Origin: Todiramphus chloris collaris
Lineage: Eukaryota > Chordata > Aves > Coraciiformes > Alcedinidae
DNA: 64,000 nucleotides
Reading direction: 5' to 3'
Assembly (NCBI GenBank): GCA_025345505.1
Contig: JANVCC010009895.1
Coordinates: forward strand, 643,312-707,311
The notes below the pieces were generated by a model, which saw only the letters and a list, made by a program, of their open reading frames with translations, was not told where the DNA came from and searched no databases. The first letter of the stretch is position 1. Each line of letters starts with the position of its first letter. The position numbers and the translations under genes are program-made. This document shows positions 20,338 to 29,017 of this stretch, piece after piece.

Positions 20338-20355
20338 TGGTGACCCCGACGACGA
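20338..20355 (+). promoter_or_regulatory. ERV4 primer-binding site, tRNA-Trp type
   Basis: TGGTGACCCCGACGACGA matches the alpharetroviral tRNA-Trp primer site for its first 14 bases, two bases after the LTR. Confidence 0.85.
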
Positions 20356-20920
20356 CCACGACATGATACTGCTGGTCAGAACATGCTCCGGCGTGCCAAA
20401 AGGACGTCTTCGCCACAAAGAGACGGTGCCAAGGGAACGGATCCCATCGCAGCAGGGATGGTAAAAGCTGAAACGGCAAGAAGCCATCGAGCAGTGCCCC
20501 TGGCGACCTCATAGGAGAGTCCGTGGCCATAATGTGCTGCTGGTGACCTCGTAGGGCTGCAACAGCACGCGCTGAAGGTAAAATGGAGAGGCAAGCAGCA
20601 TATGATTTATTTGCCTGCTTCTTAGAGAAGTGACAGGTTAAGGGCATAGACTTGCGAAAAGATCTCCCTGGGCTGTTAGCTTAGGGGTACGCGCGAGGAT
20701 GCTTTAAAAACCCCTACACAGTCCATGAACTTAGCGAATGGCGTAAATTCGGGGACATACTTCGGGAGGAGATTTTAGATGATGATAAAACCGCGAGGAA
20801 ATTAGGGAAGCAGTGGAGGATAGTACATAATGCGCTTTTGCAACATCAGTCGGAACAGAAAGCTGCCCACCAAGCATCGGCAACTATGGGGAGGAATAGG
20901 TTGCTAGAGGGAGTGAGCAA
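20356..20920 (+). pseudogene. gag: ERV4 leader and broken matrix region
   Basis: The leader runs to about 20690. From about 20697 a matrix-like frame without its own ATG encodes HELSEWRKFGDILREEILDD and KLGKQWRIVHNALLQ, which corresponds to the second half of the ERV3 matrix. A frameshift near 20900 separates it from the rest of Gag. The N-terminal half of matrix appears to be lost. Confidence 0.6.
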
Positions 20921-22003
20921 TTGTCCCCTATCCCCCCCGCTGTGTCCACTATCCTGCTACCACCTCCTAGCCAAGAGCCCCCTCTGCCGGATCCGCAGCC
21001 ATCAGCTCCGCCAGCACAGGGGCCGGATCCGCAGCCGTCGCAGCGGTCAGAACCGCTGCCGCCCGGGGAAGAAGCCGTCCCCGGAGCAGACAGCGATCTA
21101 GGGGCGGCGATTGCCCGAGAAAGATGGGAGGCATGGGCTGCTTTAGCTCGGGATATTATGGGATCCGGGGATAACGAAGCGGCTAATTCTGTCCTAGAGG
21201 TGGTTTGCCCGGTAACATTTACGCCGGTAGCCGGGGGAGGGATGACTGCCACGATATTGGCACTCGATTGGAAATGGCTGGCTCAACTCCACTCCACTGT
21301 CAGCCAGTTCGGCGTCACTAGTGAGCCCGTGAGACAGATGATTGACTATCTGTGGGGGACTCAGATTCTGTTGCCCTCAGATTGTCGAGCGATCATGAAG
21401 CTCATCCTTAGCCAGCACCAGCAGCTACTTTATAATGCCCACTGGCAAGCGTATTGCCAAGAATCTGTAGCTGTGCAGAGACAGCCCGGTGATCCGCTAC
21501 ATGGGCTGACTCTCGATGAGCTGATGGGTCTGGGAGCCTATTCCCGGGTTGAAGCCCAAGCCATACTCGGTGCTGACAAGTTGAAAGAGGCGATGCAATT
21601 GGTCCGAGCTGCTTTTAATAAAATCAAGGCCCCCGGAGGGGTTCCTAGTTACATGGGGATAAAACAGGGCAGGGAAGAACTGTTTGGGACCTTTATAGAT
21701 AAAGCTGCTAATGCGATCGAGCAGGCTGGGGTTCCTGAGTACATGAGAGGGGCATTGTTAAAGCAATGCGCTCTACAGAACTGCAATGCAACCACCCGAG
21801 CAGTTCTAAATACCTTGGGGGCAAATTGGACCATAGAGGAAGCGTTAGAGCGGATGTCCAATATTCCTGTCGGGTCACAGGCCTTTTTAGTGCAGGCCAT
21901 TAAGGACCTTGGGGTAGGGCTCAAAGAACAGGCGGCAGCCGCGCAGACACAAGTGTTAGCTGCTCTTGCATCTCTACAAGCAACGGCCATGGGCGGCAGC
22001 TGA
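20921..22003 (+). CDS. gag: ERV4 Gag (Pro-rich linker and capsid), no nucleocapsid
   Basis: This 360-codon frame starts with a Pro-rich linker (residues 1-50) and a capsid N-terminal domain (WKWLAQLHSTVSQFGVTSE, LLPSDCRAIMKLILSQHQQ). The major homology region reads GREELFGTFIDKAANAIEQ at about residue 248, and an Ala/Gln-rich tail ends at MGGS. Zinc knuckles are absent: the frame stops where nucleocapsid should begin, and the dUTPase frame starts 38 bases before the stop. The upstream matrix frame probably belongs to the same protein. Confidence 0.8.
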   Translation: MSPIPPAVSTILLPPPSQEPPLPDPQPSAPPAQGPDPQPSQRSEPLPPGEEAVPGADSDLGAAIARERWEAWAALARDIMGSGDNEAANSVLEVVCPVTFTPVAGGGMTATILALDWKWLAQLHSTVSQFGVTSEPVRQMIDYLWGTQILLPSDCRAIMKLILSQHQQLLYNAHWQAYCQESVAVQRQPGDPLHGLTLDELMGLGAYSRVEAQAILGADKLKEAMQLVRAAFNKIKAPGGVPSYMGIKQGREELFGTFIDKAANAIEQAGVPEYMRGALLKQCALQNCNATTRAVLNTLGANWTIEEALERMSNIPVGSQAFLVQAIKDLGVGLKEQAAAAQTQVLAALASLQATAMGGS

Positions 22004-23774
22004 CCAGCGACAGACGGGGCTTGTCATCGGCGATCAGGAAACGGGAAATCCAGTGCGCCGGACACGCTGCGCGACGACACAAGTAGCAGCCATCAACGCC
22101 TCAGCACAGCCCTCCCCCCCCCAACCTGCTACCGCCGGAAGCCTCGGACTGGACCTGGCAGCCACAGTAGACGTCAACCTGCTAACAACATGTCCTGAGA
22201 GGGTTTCAACGGGAGTGCATGGTCCATTAGTCATTAATGATCGGGCCATAGGAGCTCTAGTGCTGGGACTATCGTCAGCTAGCATGATGGGACTATTTGT
22301 GCTTCCCGGAGTTATAGATGCGGACTACACTGGGGAAATATTCGTGATGGTGTATACCATTTCACCGCCTCTGAGGATTGAGAAGGGACAGCGTATTGCC
22401 CAATTGGTGCCATTACCACAGCTTACGTGTGGTCTACCCCCATTATTGAACAGGGACAGGGGTAAGCAAGGCTTTGGTTTGACCGAAGGACTTACTCTGC
22501 TTACCTTGGACTTAACCACCTGGCCCAAACAAAAGGTGACTATCGCCTATCAGCGACAAGAAATTGCGCTGGATGGGCTTTTGGACACTGGGGTGGACTC
22601 GAGTATTGTTGCCCCTAAACATTGGCCAGAGAACTGGCCCATGCTGCCCAGTATGGTTACAGTCACGGCCATTGCATGGACTTTCCCCATTCCACCGACT
22701 TGGACTGTGACTACTCCGGTGTGGATTGATCAATGGCCGCTAAAGAGGGAAAGTCTACACCAAGCTCTCCTGTTGGTGATGGAACAGGTTGAGCAAGGAC
22801 ATTTACAACTATCAACAAGTCCTTGGAATACTCCCATTTTTGTCATAAAGAAAAAATCGGGCAAATATCGGTTATTACATGATTTAAGGGCAGTGAATAA
22901 GCAAATGGAGCCAATGGGGGCGCTGCAGCCGGGTTTGCCTAATCCGTCCATGCTCCCCCGAGATTGGCCCTTATTGATAATCGACCTCAAGGACTGTTTT
23001 TTCACTATATCCCTACACGCCAATGACACCTGTCGCTTCGCGTTTACGTTGCCAGCATTAAATCGAGCCGAACCTGATAAGCGGTTCGAATGGACGGTTT
23101 TACCGCAGGGGATGCGTAATTCCCCGACCTTGTGCCAGTTGTATGTGGACAATGCCTTGCAACCACTGAGGAGGGTTTGGCCTCAAACAGTGATCTATCA
23201 TTATATGGACGACATTTTGTTTGCCCAACCACACCCCTTTTCCCAGAATCAGGTAGCGACCATACAACAACAGCTTGGTGCTGCCGGCTCGAAAATCGCA
23301 CCAGATAAGGTGCAACGATCCTCCCCTTGGAAATACTTGGGTTGGACTCTTACAGAGCAAGTAATTATGCCCCAAAAACTGACTCTGGACACTAAGATTG
23401 AGACTGTGCATGATGCCCAGAGATTACTAGGCGATCTGCAATGGTTGCGCCCCATAGTCGGCATACCCAATGAACTATTAGAACAATTGCGACCCCTTCT
23501 GAAGGGTGCGGACCCAACACAGCCGGTTCGGGTAACGCCCCGTCAAAGGGAGACTTTGGACCGTATTGTCAACTGTGTGGTCCATGGAGACGTCTGGAGG
23601 CGCGACCCGGACCTCCCCATTGACCTTACCATATGGTTTGGGGAGCAACATCTTATAGGGGCATTAACCCAGTCCTTAAAGAAAATGGGGGAGGTGTGGG
23701 CCCTGGAATGGGTGTCCCCGTACAGGTCCTATTTGGGTTCCTGCGAGATGGACCAAGGCTGCAACAACGAATGA
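21966..23774 (+). CDS. pol: ERV4 dUTPase-(partial protease)-RT fusion frame
   Basis: This is an uninterrupted frame of about 600 codons. The dUTPase spans residues about 50-180: SLGLDLAATVDV, VLPGVIDADYTGEI, RIEKGQRIAQLVPLP and the final KQGFGLTEG. The protease begins with LLDTGVDSSIV (DTGV 22584-22595; Ala to Val next to the catalytic loop). Its second half, including the LLGRD box kept in ERV3, is missing, and the frame passes directly into RT (TTPVWIDQWPL). RT has [40 protein letters not shown] and YMDD (23202-23213), then thumb and connection, ending at TGA 23772-23774 where RNase H should start. The frame overlaps the gag end by 38 bases in another register. Confidence 0.85.
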   Translation: MHLYKQRPWAAADQRQTGLVIGDQETGNPVRRTRCATTQVAAINASAQPSPPQPATAGSLGLDLAATVDVNLLTTCPERVSTGVHGPLVINDRAIGALVLGLSSASMMGLFVLPGVIDADYTGEIFVMVYTISPPLRIEKGQRIAQLVPLPQLTCGLPPLLNRDRGKQGFGLTEGLTLLTLDLTTWPKQKVTIAYQRQEIALDGLLDTGVDSSIVAPKHWPENWPMLPSMVTVTAIAWTFPIPPTWTVTTPVWIDQWPLKRESLHQALLLVMEQVEQGHLQLSTSPWNTPIFVIKKKSGKYRLLHDLRAVNKQMEPMGALQPGLPNPSMLPRDWPLLIIDLKDCFFTISLHANDTCRFAFTLPALNRAEPDKRFEWTVLPQGMRNSPTLCQLYVDNALQPLRRVWPQTVIYHYMDDILFAQPHPFSQNQVATIQQQLGAAGSKIAPDKVQRSSPWKYLGWTLTEQVIMPQKLTLDTKIETVHDAQRLLGDLQWLRPIVGIPNELLEQLRPLLKGADPTQPVRVTPRQRETLDRIVNCVVHGDVWRRDPDLPIDLTIWFGEQHLIGALTQSLKKMGEVWALEWVSPYRSYLGSCEMDQGCNNE

Positions 23775-24090
23775 GCGTGATACCAGCCCGATTTTAGGGT
23801 CTTGACCAGAGGACACTGACGTGGCGACTCCTCCTGGCCCTTCGACCACGCTTGAGCAACCTGGTGGGAGTGCTCAGCCCGACCTTGGATTGGAAGGTTG
23901 AGCACTGTTCCAGCGCTGACCAGCTTTTCCACGTATTAGCCTTATTGCCCACCATCGAATTTGCGGACTTGTCTACACATCCCTGCAAGGGGTACCTTGA
24001 AAGAAACTGTGCGGCCTGGGTACTCCTAGATTGTGGGCAGTGTAAGCAATCGCTGTGGGTGCAACACACCTAACCGTGGGGGTCGTGGTG
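23775..24090 (+). other. ERV4 post-RT remnant
   Basis: A 73-codon frame (23852-24073) with several Cys and Trp may be a scrap of the connection/RNase H region, but I cannot place it. Integrase motifs are not present anywhere between here and env, so a deletion removed RNase H and IN. Confidence 0.4.
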
Positions 24091-24211
24091 CCCCATTATT
24101 CGTTATCATTAACTAGTTGTTAGTTATCGCTTATTATCCACTTATTAGTTGTCATTTATTCGCTAGTAGTTTTCATTTATCAGTTATTAGTTGTTAAATT
24201 AGTTATCAATT
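24091..24211 (+). repeat. AT-rich degenerate tandem repeat before ERV4 env
   Basis: About 110 bases consist of repeated, imperfect copies of a unit like TTATTAGTTGT/TTATCATT between the pol deletion and the env ATG. It does not resemble coding sequence and is not found at the same place in ERV3. Confidence 0.6.
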
Positions 24212-24886
24212 ATGGTAACCCTGGTAACGTTAATGCTGTTCCTACCAGTCTCGCTAGGAACTGGATTACACAAAATTGACCCAAGAACAAACTTGTGGGT
24301 AACCTGGGCAAACAAGACTAACCGTACGGCATTTTGCCTCTCCCTTGCATCAGCATCTGATCCTTTTCGCACCTGTCTGTTAGGGGTCCCTCAGACTAAC
24401 ATGACTTTACTGTCGTCAGCCCTGGCTAAATTTTCTACGGGGAATTGTACTAACAGCACGTCGATCGTGGAGTGCTCTGGAAAGTTACCGGCGCGCTTGA
24501 ATACTACGCTCCCATGGGATCCCCAGGAACTCGACCTGGCAGGGTCGGAAGCTATTGCGAATATTACAGGGAATGAAGGCAATGTTACTTGTGTGAAGCT
24601 TGGCTCTTATGTGTATCTGAGGTCACAGAATATTACCTGGCTCACACCACATAATGCCATCTATAATCGCACGTATTGTGGTGGTCCTGTTGGTCCCATG
24701 AGTGAGTCGGTCTTTGACAACTTTAAGGGTACTACAAGTTACGGTTGGGGAAGAAATGATACAGGAATTTGGGCTAACAAGAGTGCTCTCGCATTACCAG
24801 ATGGCATATTTCTCATATGTGGAGACCGTGCCTGGCACGGGGTCCTGCAGTTTGCTCATGGTGGTCCCTATTATTTTGCTCTTTAA
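24212..24886 (+). pseudogene. env: ERV4 env, SU fragment
   Basis: This 224-codon frame starts with a plausible signal peptide (VTLVTLMLFLPVSLGTG). It contains about a dozen N-glycosylation sequons and ends soon after LPDGIFLICGDRAWHG, a segment typical of the SU C-terminus in alpharetrovirus-like Env. The ERV3 env carries the same two landmarks (LCLSLATPGDPFRMCL and GIFLICRDRA). It is shorter than alpharetroviral SU, and a stop at 24884-24886 separates it from TM, which lies in the same frame. Confidence 0.75.
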
Positions 24887-25612
24887 CCCTTTTAGCCTTA
24901 GATAAAGCCATACTAGCTAGCATTAGTCAATCATGGAGCAAGCGGGATCTTTCCCAGTTACCTGCTGATTGTAATGATAAGGTTGAACTATGGAGTCCGG
25001 CTTTATGCACATTAGCATCTATTTGTCCCAGGGGTGGGAACTGCTTATGCTTTAGCCACACTAGGCAAGCTCGCATGTTGGACTGTCAGGCAATCTAATG
25101 TTACTGCTCAAGTTATAGAGCAACTGTCGGAAGATATGGACAGTTTGCGTCACGCTGTTTTACAGAATCGTGCCGCCATTGATTTTCTACTGTTAGCTCA
25201 GGGTCATGGATGTGAAGAGTTCGAAGGGATGTTTTCCTTTAATCTGTCTACCCATGGAGAATCTATACATCAACAGCTTAAGTGGTTTAAGGAGCATACC
25301 CAAGAGATTACGGTGGGATCAAATCCCTTCGATAAGTGGTTAGGGAGACTTTTTGGCGGGCTCTCACCATGGTTAACGGGTCTGTTAAAGGAAGGATTTA
25401 GGTGGTTGGGAATTGCATTGTTGTTGATTATCGGTGGAAGGATTGTATTGGGATGTGTGATGAAGCAGGTGGATAAGGCCACGGTAGCAATGACCGTCAG
25501 CCCTAAAGAAAACGGGGGAATTGTGGGAGAGTGGCTACAGGGTAAGGGTCACGTTCCCATGCAGAGACTTGCTGGCGAGGAGCTGCACAGGCACAGGACA
25601 CAGATAGTGTAA
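24887..25612 (+). pseudogene. env: ERV4 env, TM
   Basis: The TM ectodomain is read clearly from about 25034: a hydrophobic fusion-peptide-like segment, a heptad region (NVTAQVIEQLSEDMDSLRHAVL), an immunosuppressive-domain-like stretch starting LQNRAAIDFLL, and the disulfide loop. There the CX6CC motif is broken: the first Cys is present but the paired Cys read Phe-Ser (CEEFEGMFS). A membrane span (ALLLIIGGRIVLGCVM) follows. The frame runs 90 bases into the 3' LTR. Confidence 0.8.
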
Positions 25613-25888
25613 CAGAATAGCAAGGTCAGATTGTTCCTTAAGAATGGGAGTTCTACAACAAGAAGATGCCTGGGGCCTAAGATATGAGGAGCTGCACCAG
25701 CTGCACGACCACAGAGATAAGCAACTGGGCAGGTCTGACTTTTTATAGCCTAACCAATAATGAGCTTGCTTTTGCACTATGTATGAGCCTCATTAATAAC
25801 TGTATAAAAGAGTGTTGGTCTTAACAATAAAATGAGATTTGCCTGATTGCTCACATTGAGTGCCGTAATTCTCCCACCGTCTCCGACA
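25522..25888 (+). repeat. ERV4 3' LTR
   Basis: This 367-bp partner of 19969-20335 is preceded by the polypurine tract 'aaagaaaacgggggaat' and ends CTCCGACA. GGGGCT follows as the TSD. Confidence 0.95.
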
Positions 25889-26093
25889 GGGGCTCCAATC
25901 AGACATTGGAACATTGGGACAGGATGCAGAAGTGAGAGTGCAAGTAAAAGATCCACAGTCAGGAAACTGGGAAAGGCCTGTACGGTTACTGACCTGGGGA
26001 AGGGGTTATGCTTGTGTCGTTACAGATAAAGGGACACGCTGGGTACTGGCAAAATGGGTGAAGCCATGGATAGCATCAGCATCAAAGTCTTGA
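25889..26093 (+). pseudogene. pol: ERV3 integrase, C-terminal domain
   Basis: This continues the integrase broken at 19968. The frame VRVQVKDPQSGNWERPVRLL then TDKGTRWVLAKWVKPW is the SH3-like DNA-binding C-terminal domain. It begins with the second copy of the ERV4 TSD and ends in a TGA near 26091. Confidence 0.8.
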
Positions 26094-26760
26094 TCTACAG
26101 TATTATTGCCAGGAATATCCTGGTAACAACCAAGATAACCAATATATTGCCAAGACAAAATGTTTGGGTGATGTTTGCCAACCAAACAGGACAAGAGTCG
26201 CTTTGTCTGTCTCTCGCCACACCTGGGGACCCATTTAGAATGTGTTTAATAGGGGTGCCAACCCATGATCCAACAGTCTTTAAGGGATATTCATTATTCA
26301 TTATTCATTAAAATGAATAAAACCCAGTTAAATTAATGGTATAATAAAATGTATCCTAATAGGAATTTTGGGAAATGGCTGGGGAACTCGACACAGCGGC
26401 ATAGGGCATATCAGATGGTGGCATTAGTGAACCACCCGAATACTAGCGGATTAGATCCACAGGAATTGGGCCTATTAGGATCTGTAGTGGCCAATGGAAG
26501 CTGTATGAGATTTGGCGGTCCATGGTTTGGGGCAGTGGCAAAATGGGCTCAGAATAAGGATGTGCGACCGTGGCTGAATGACAATACCATGGGAAGTACT
26601 CTAGTCAATCCAATGTCTAAAAGCTATCATAACGAGAACCAATGCTGCCCAGGGATGGTACACTTGCAGGCATGGAACAACGGTACGGCAAAATTGTTAC
26701 TGCCGGGAATATTTTTAATTTGCAGGGACAGAGCCTAGCCAGGGATACCGACCAAACCAT
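26054..26760 (+). pseudogene. env: ERV3 env, SU
   Basis: The SU start overlaps the integrase end. Frames 26054-26311 and 26349-26738 encode segments that parallel the ERV4 SU: NVWVMFANQTGQESLCLSLA, then LPGIFLICRDRA with a stop directly after. A short direct repeat (TTCATTATTCATT near 26290-26308) with a frame break separates the two pieces. Confidence 0.7.
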
Positions 26761-27474
26761 TAGGTGGTCCTTGTTATAAGGGAAAGATTTTGATGTTTGC
26801 ATCATCCTATAGAGAAATGTTAAATAGGACCATATGAAACAATAACAGGAATAGAGCAAAAAGGTCGGTTACATACTTTGATGAAACATGTAAAGATAAG
26901 ATCCAATTTTGGAACACACTTCATAGTGGTAACTTTATTTACTCCTAACATAGCAGCAGGGAAAGCACTGGGTGATTTGAAGAAATTAGGGTGTTGGGTG
27001 TCAAAACAATGAAATATAACTTCAAAAATATTAACCGAGCTTTTAGTAGATGTAGATAGCATTATGCATGCTACTTTGCAAAACAGAGCTACAATTGATT
27101 TTTTGTTGTTAGCATGTGGACATAGATGTGAGGCCTTTGAGGGTATGTGTTGTATGAATTTGTCTGACCATTCTGTATCTATCCACAAGCAGATCAAATG
27201 ATTACATGAAAACATGAAGAAGTTATCCATCACAGACGGTGGACTATCTGAATGGTTGTCTGGCTGGGGAATTACAGGATGGTTTAAGGATCTGTTAATA
27301 CAGGGGGTGGTTATTTTCATAATAGTGTTAGTGATGTTATCTGTAGTACCTTGTATATTAAGGATGGTAGGAAGGATGATTGAAAAAGCTATTCAAGGGG
27401 TCTGGCTTGCACAAAAACAAAAAGGGGGAATTGTGGGATCATTCCTGGAGGAGAATGGGCATGCCTGCTATTAG
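26761..27474 (+). pseudogene. env: ERV3 env, TM
   Basis: The TM is interrupted by stops but shows [18 protein letters not shown] and an intact CX6CC loop (CEAFEGMCC, about 27130-27156). A TGA near 27199 breaks the frame. The last frame (27214-27474) holds the membrane-proximal Trp-rich part, a strong membrane span (VVIFIIVLVMLSVVPCIL) and a short basic tail running into the 3' LTR. The alpharetrovirus-like TM is shared with ERV4. Confidence 0.8.
27414..27431 (+). promoter_or_regulatory. ERV3 polypurine tract
   Basis: The purine-rich run 'aaaaacaaaaagggggaa' lies directly before the 3' LTR start TGTGGGATC. Confidence 0.75.
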
Positions 27475-27796
27475 CAAAACTGTGTGGGAATAAATTGGTC
27501 TGCGGACGACAACCTTGAGGTATGCTTGAGAACGTCAAGGGAGGAAGCAAAGCAGTGAAGCAAGAAGATAAAGAAGAAAGTAGAAGATAACCAGGATGGG
27601 GGTTGGTGATGGAGGCGATGTAGGATAGCCAATTATATATTAGCTTAAGGTGCATGGACAGTGTGTGGAAAAACAAACGTAATCAATCAGCTAAGCTTTG
27701 GGTACGTGATCAGGGGCTCAAGCTGTATATATTGCAGCCGCTTTTGTGAATAAAGTTCTTCAGTTATAACTCTTATAGAGTTGTTTGAAGTCCATC
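27432..27796 (+). repeat. ERV3 3' LTR, main part
   Basis: It aligns with 14424 onwards and includes an 8-base indel (near 27652-27661). It stops at TCCATC, where a foreign LTR is inserted. The last 22 bases lie at 28172-28193. Confidence 0.9.
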
Positions 27797-28171
27797 TGTA
27801 GAGGAGTTTTTGTCTAGCAACAGAAATGTGAGCAAACCAGCCTTCAAAAGCAAGCAGAATTTGTTGCAAGAATGAGGCCTCAAGGTTGGCCACAACTGCG
27901 AGAGAGGAAGACAATTAAGAGAAAAATAACTCCCTGAATCCAAGAAGGAAGATAAGGGAAAAGACTACTGTGTGCCTGCCATGTGGACAGACAAAAATCA
28001 CCAATCATGTATAATTAAGGGTGCATGGCTTTTATGTAGTGACCAATCATGTAGAGGTTAATAGTGCATGTTAGAAATAGCGAGATATATAAGCAACTAT
28101 GTAACCCATAATAAACGGCATTTGCTTGATCACATTGGTCTGTGTGTGACTGTCCGTTATGGTCTCCCACA
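27797..28171 (+). mobile_element. Solo LTR with 6-bp TSD inside the ERV3 3' LTR
   Basis: This 375-bp element runs from TGTAGAGGAG to TCCCACA, flanked by TCCATC at 27791-27796 and 28172-28177. A TATATAAG box lies near 28085 and AATAAA near 28111, which gives + orientation. A 6-bp TSD fits alpha/betaretroviral (ERVK-type) integrases. Confidence 0.9.
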
Positions 28172-28193
28172 TCCATCACCGATTGTCTCATCA
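28172..28193 (+). repeat. ERV3 3' LTR, final 22 bases
   Basis: The sequence 'tccatcaccgat' and the following bases to TCA match the end of the 5' LTR (14772-14793). This marks the right end of ERV3. Confidence 0.8.
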
Positions 28194-28258
28194 CATGATC
28201 ACTTCTAAGATTCCTGGAGGACTGATTCCCTATTCGAGCTCTCTGTGATTAATGCAGC
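28194..28258 (-). pseudogene. pol: ERV5 pol fragment (RT connection)
   Basis: On the minus strand these bases align with the ERV2 pol at about 12520-12580 (for example 'gaatagggaa' and 'gaagtgatca'). They are the continuation of ERV5 past the solo LTR at 28259-29012 and end where ERV3 begins. Confidence 0.7.
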
Positions 28259-29012
28259 TGTCTCATCCCACTCAGTGGACAACAAGGGAGATGAATCTTT
28301 GTGATCCCCTGAAAGAGGCTGTCCCTGCACGGCAGGGCAGCTGGGGTGGCAGAGTCACAACAATGTCTCCGAGGAACAATAACAAAACAGTTTATTAGTT
28401 CTCCCTAATAGAACAATCAACAAACAGTATGGATAAAAGAGTTAATCTTTGTAGGCAATTATTTTACGGCACGACTAAATTTTGAGGAAGAGGAAGAAAG
28501 AGTTATACGAAAAGAGGAAAAGAGAGGGGGAGTGAGGGAGTGAGTAAGAGAGATAGAGAGAGAGAGTAAGATAAAGAGAAAAGGTTATCACCACCCATGG
28601 ATCCAGCGACATCTCACTAGATCAGTCCAAGTCTTCAGTTCTTCGGTGGTGGGTGCACACTAATCAATATTTTTCTGTCCCTTTTATACCCTTGAGGTAT
28701 CTGGGTGGCATTCCCAACTTCCACAGGAAGTGGCATTGATTTGCATGAGCTCCATGAGCTAAAAGTAGTGTGGCACCTGCCATCCACCTCCCCCATGGTG
28801 CAGTCAGCAGGAGCACTTAACTAAAGACAAGACAGAGTCCCACCTATGCAGAACCTATGTCTTCCTTTTGTTAAGGCCTATCTGCAAGGAGCCAAAGGGC
28901 AAAGGGAGGCACAGAGACATTAAAAGCAATCAACACCTCTCCCTTCCAGACAGGTCTTTCCAGACCTTATCACCACACAAGGTTTGAGGCACACAATAGC
29001 CAGGCTCTTACA
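28259..29012 (-). mobile_element. Solo LTR with 5-bp TSD inside ERV5 pol
   Basis: The element runs from TGTCTCATCCC to GGCTCTTACA (754 bp), flanked by GCAGC at 28254-28258 and 29013-29017. A GA-rich low-complexity stretch fills about 28485-28585. AATAAA on the minus strand near 28393 suggests minus orientation. Confidence 0.85.
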
Positions 29013-29017
29013 GCAGC

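Larger units (their letters stand above)
19969..25888 (+). mobile_element. ERV4 provirus, complete with TSD, nested in ERV3 integrase
   Basis: This 5.9-kb provirus has two 367-bp LTRs that differ at about eight positions by eye, and a perfect six-base duplication GGGGCT at 19963-19968 and 25889-25894. It keeps part of gag, a long dUTPase-PR-RT frame, an SU fragment and TM. It lacks nucleocapsid, the protease C-terminus, RNase H and integrase. It is younger than its host ERV3 by nesting and by LTR divergence. It cannot be autonomous as it stands. Confidence 0.95.
14424..28193 (+). mobile_element. ERV3 provirus (Trp-primer, dUTPase, alpharetrovirus-like env)
   Basis: ERV3 spans its paired LTRs (14424-14793; 27432-27796 plus 28172-28193) with gag, dUTPase-PR, RT-RH-IN and env in order. 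It is interrupted by ERV4 (19969-25888) and by a solo LTR (27797-28171). By eye the two LTRs differ at roughly two dozen positions plus an 8-base indel, clearly more than the ERV4 pair. The six bases outside the two ends do not match (CAGACC on the left, CATGAT on the right), so no TSD can be assigned. Confidence 0.85.

Noticed and set aside
28299..29011. First guess for the LTR at 28299-29011
   Set aside because: Alignment to the ERV2 pol showed the true ends at 28259 and 29012 with GCAGC duplications.
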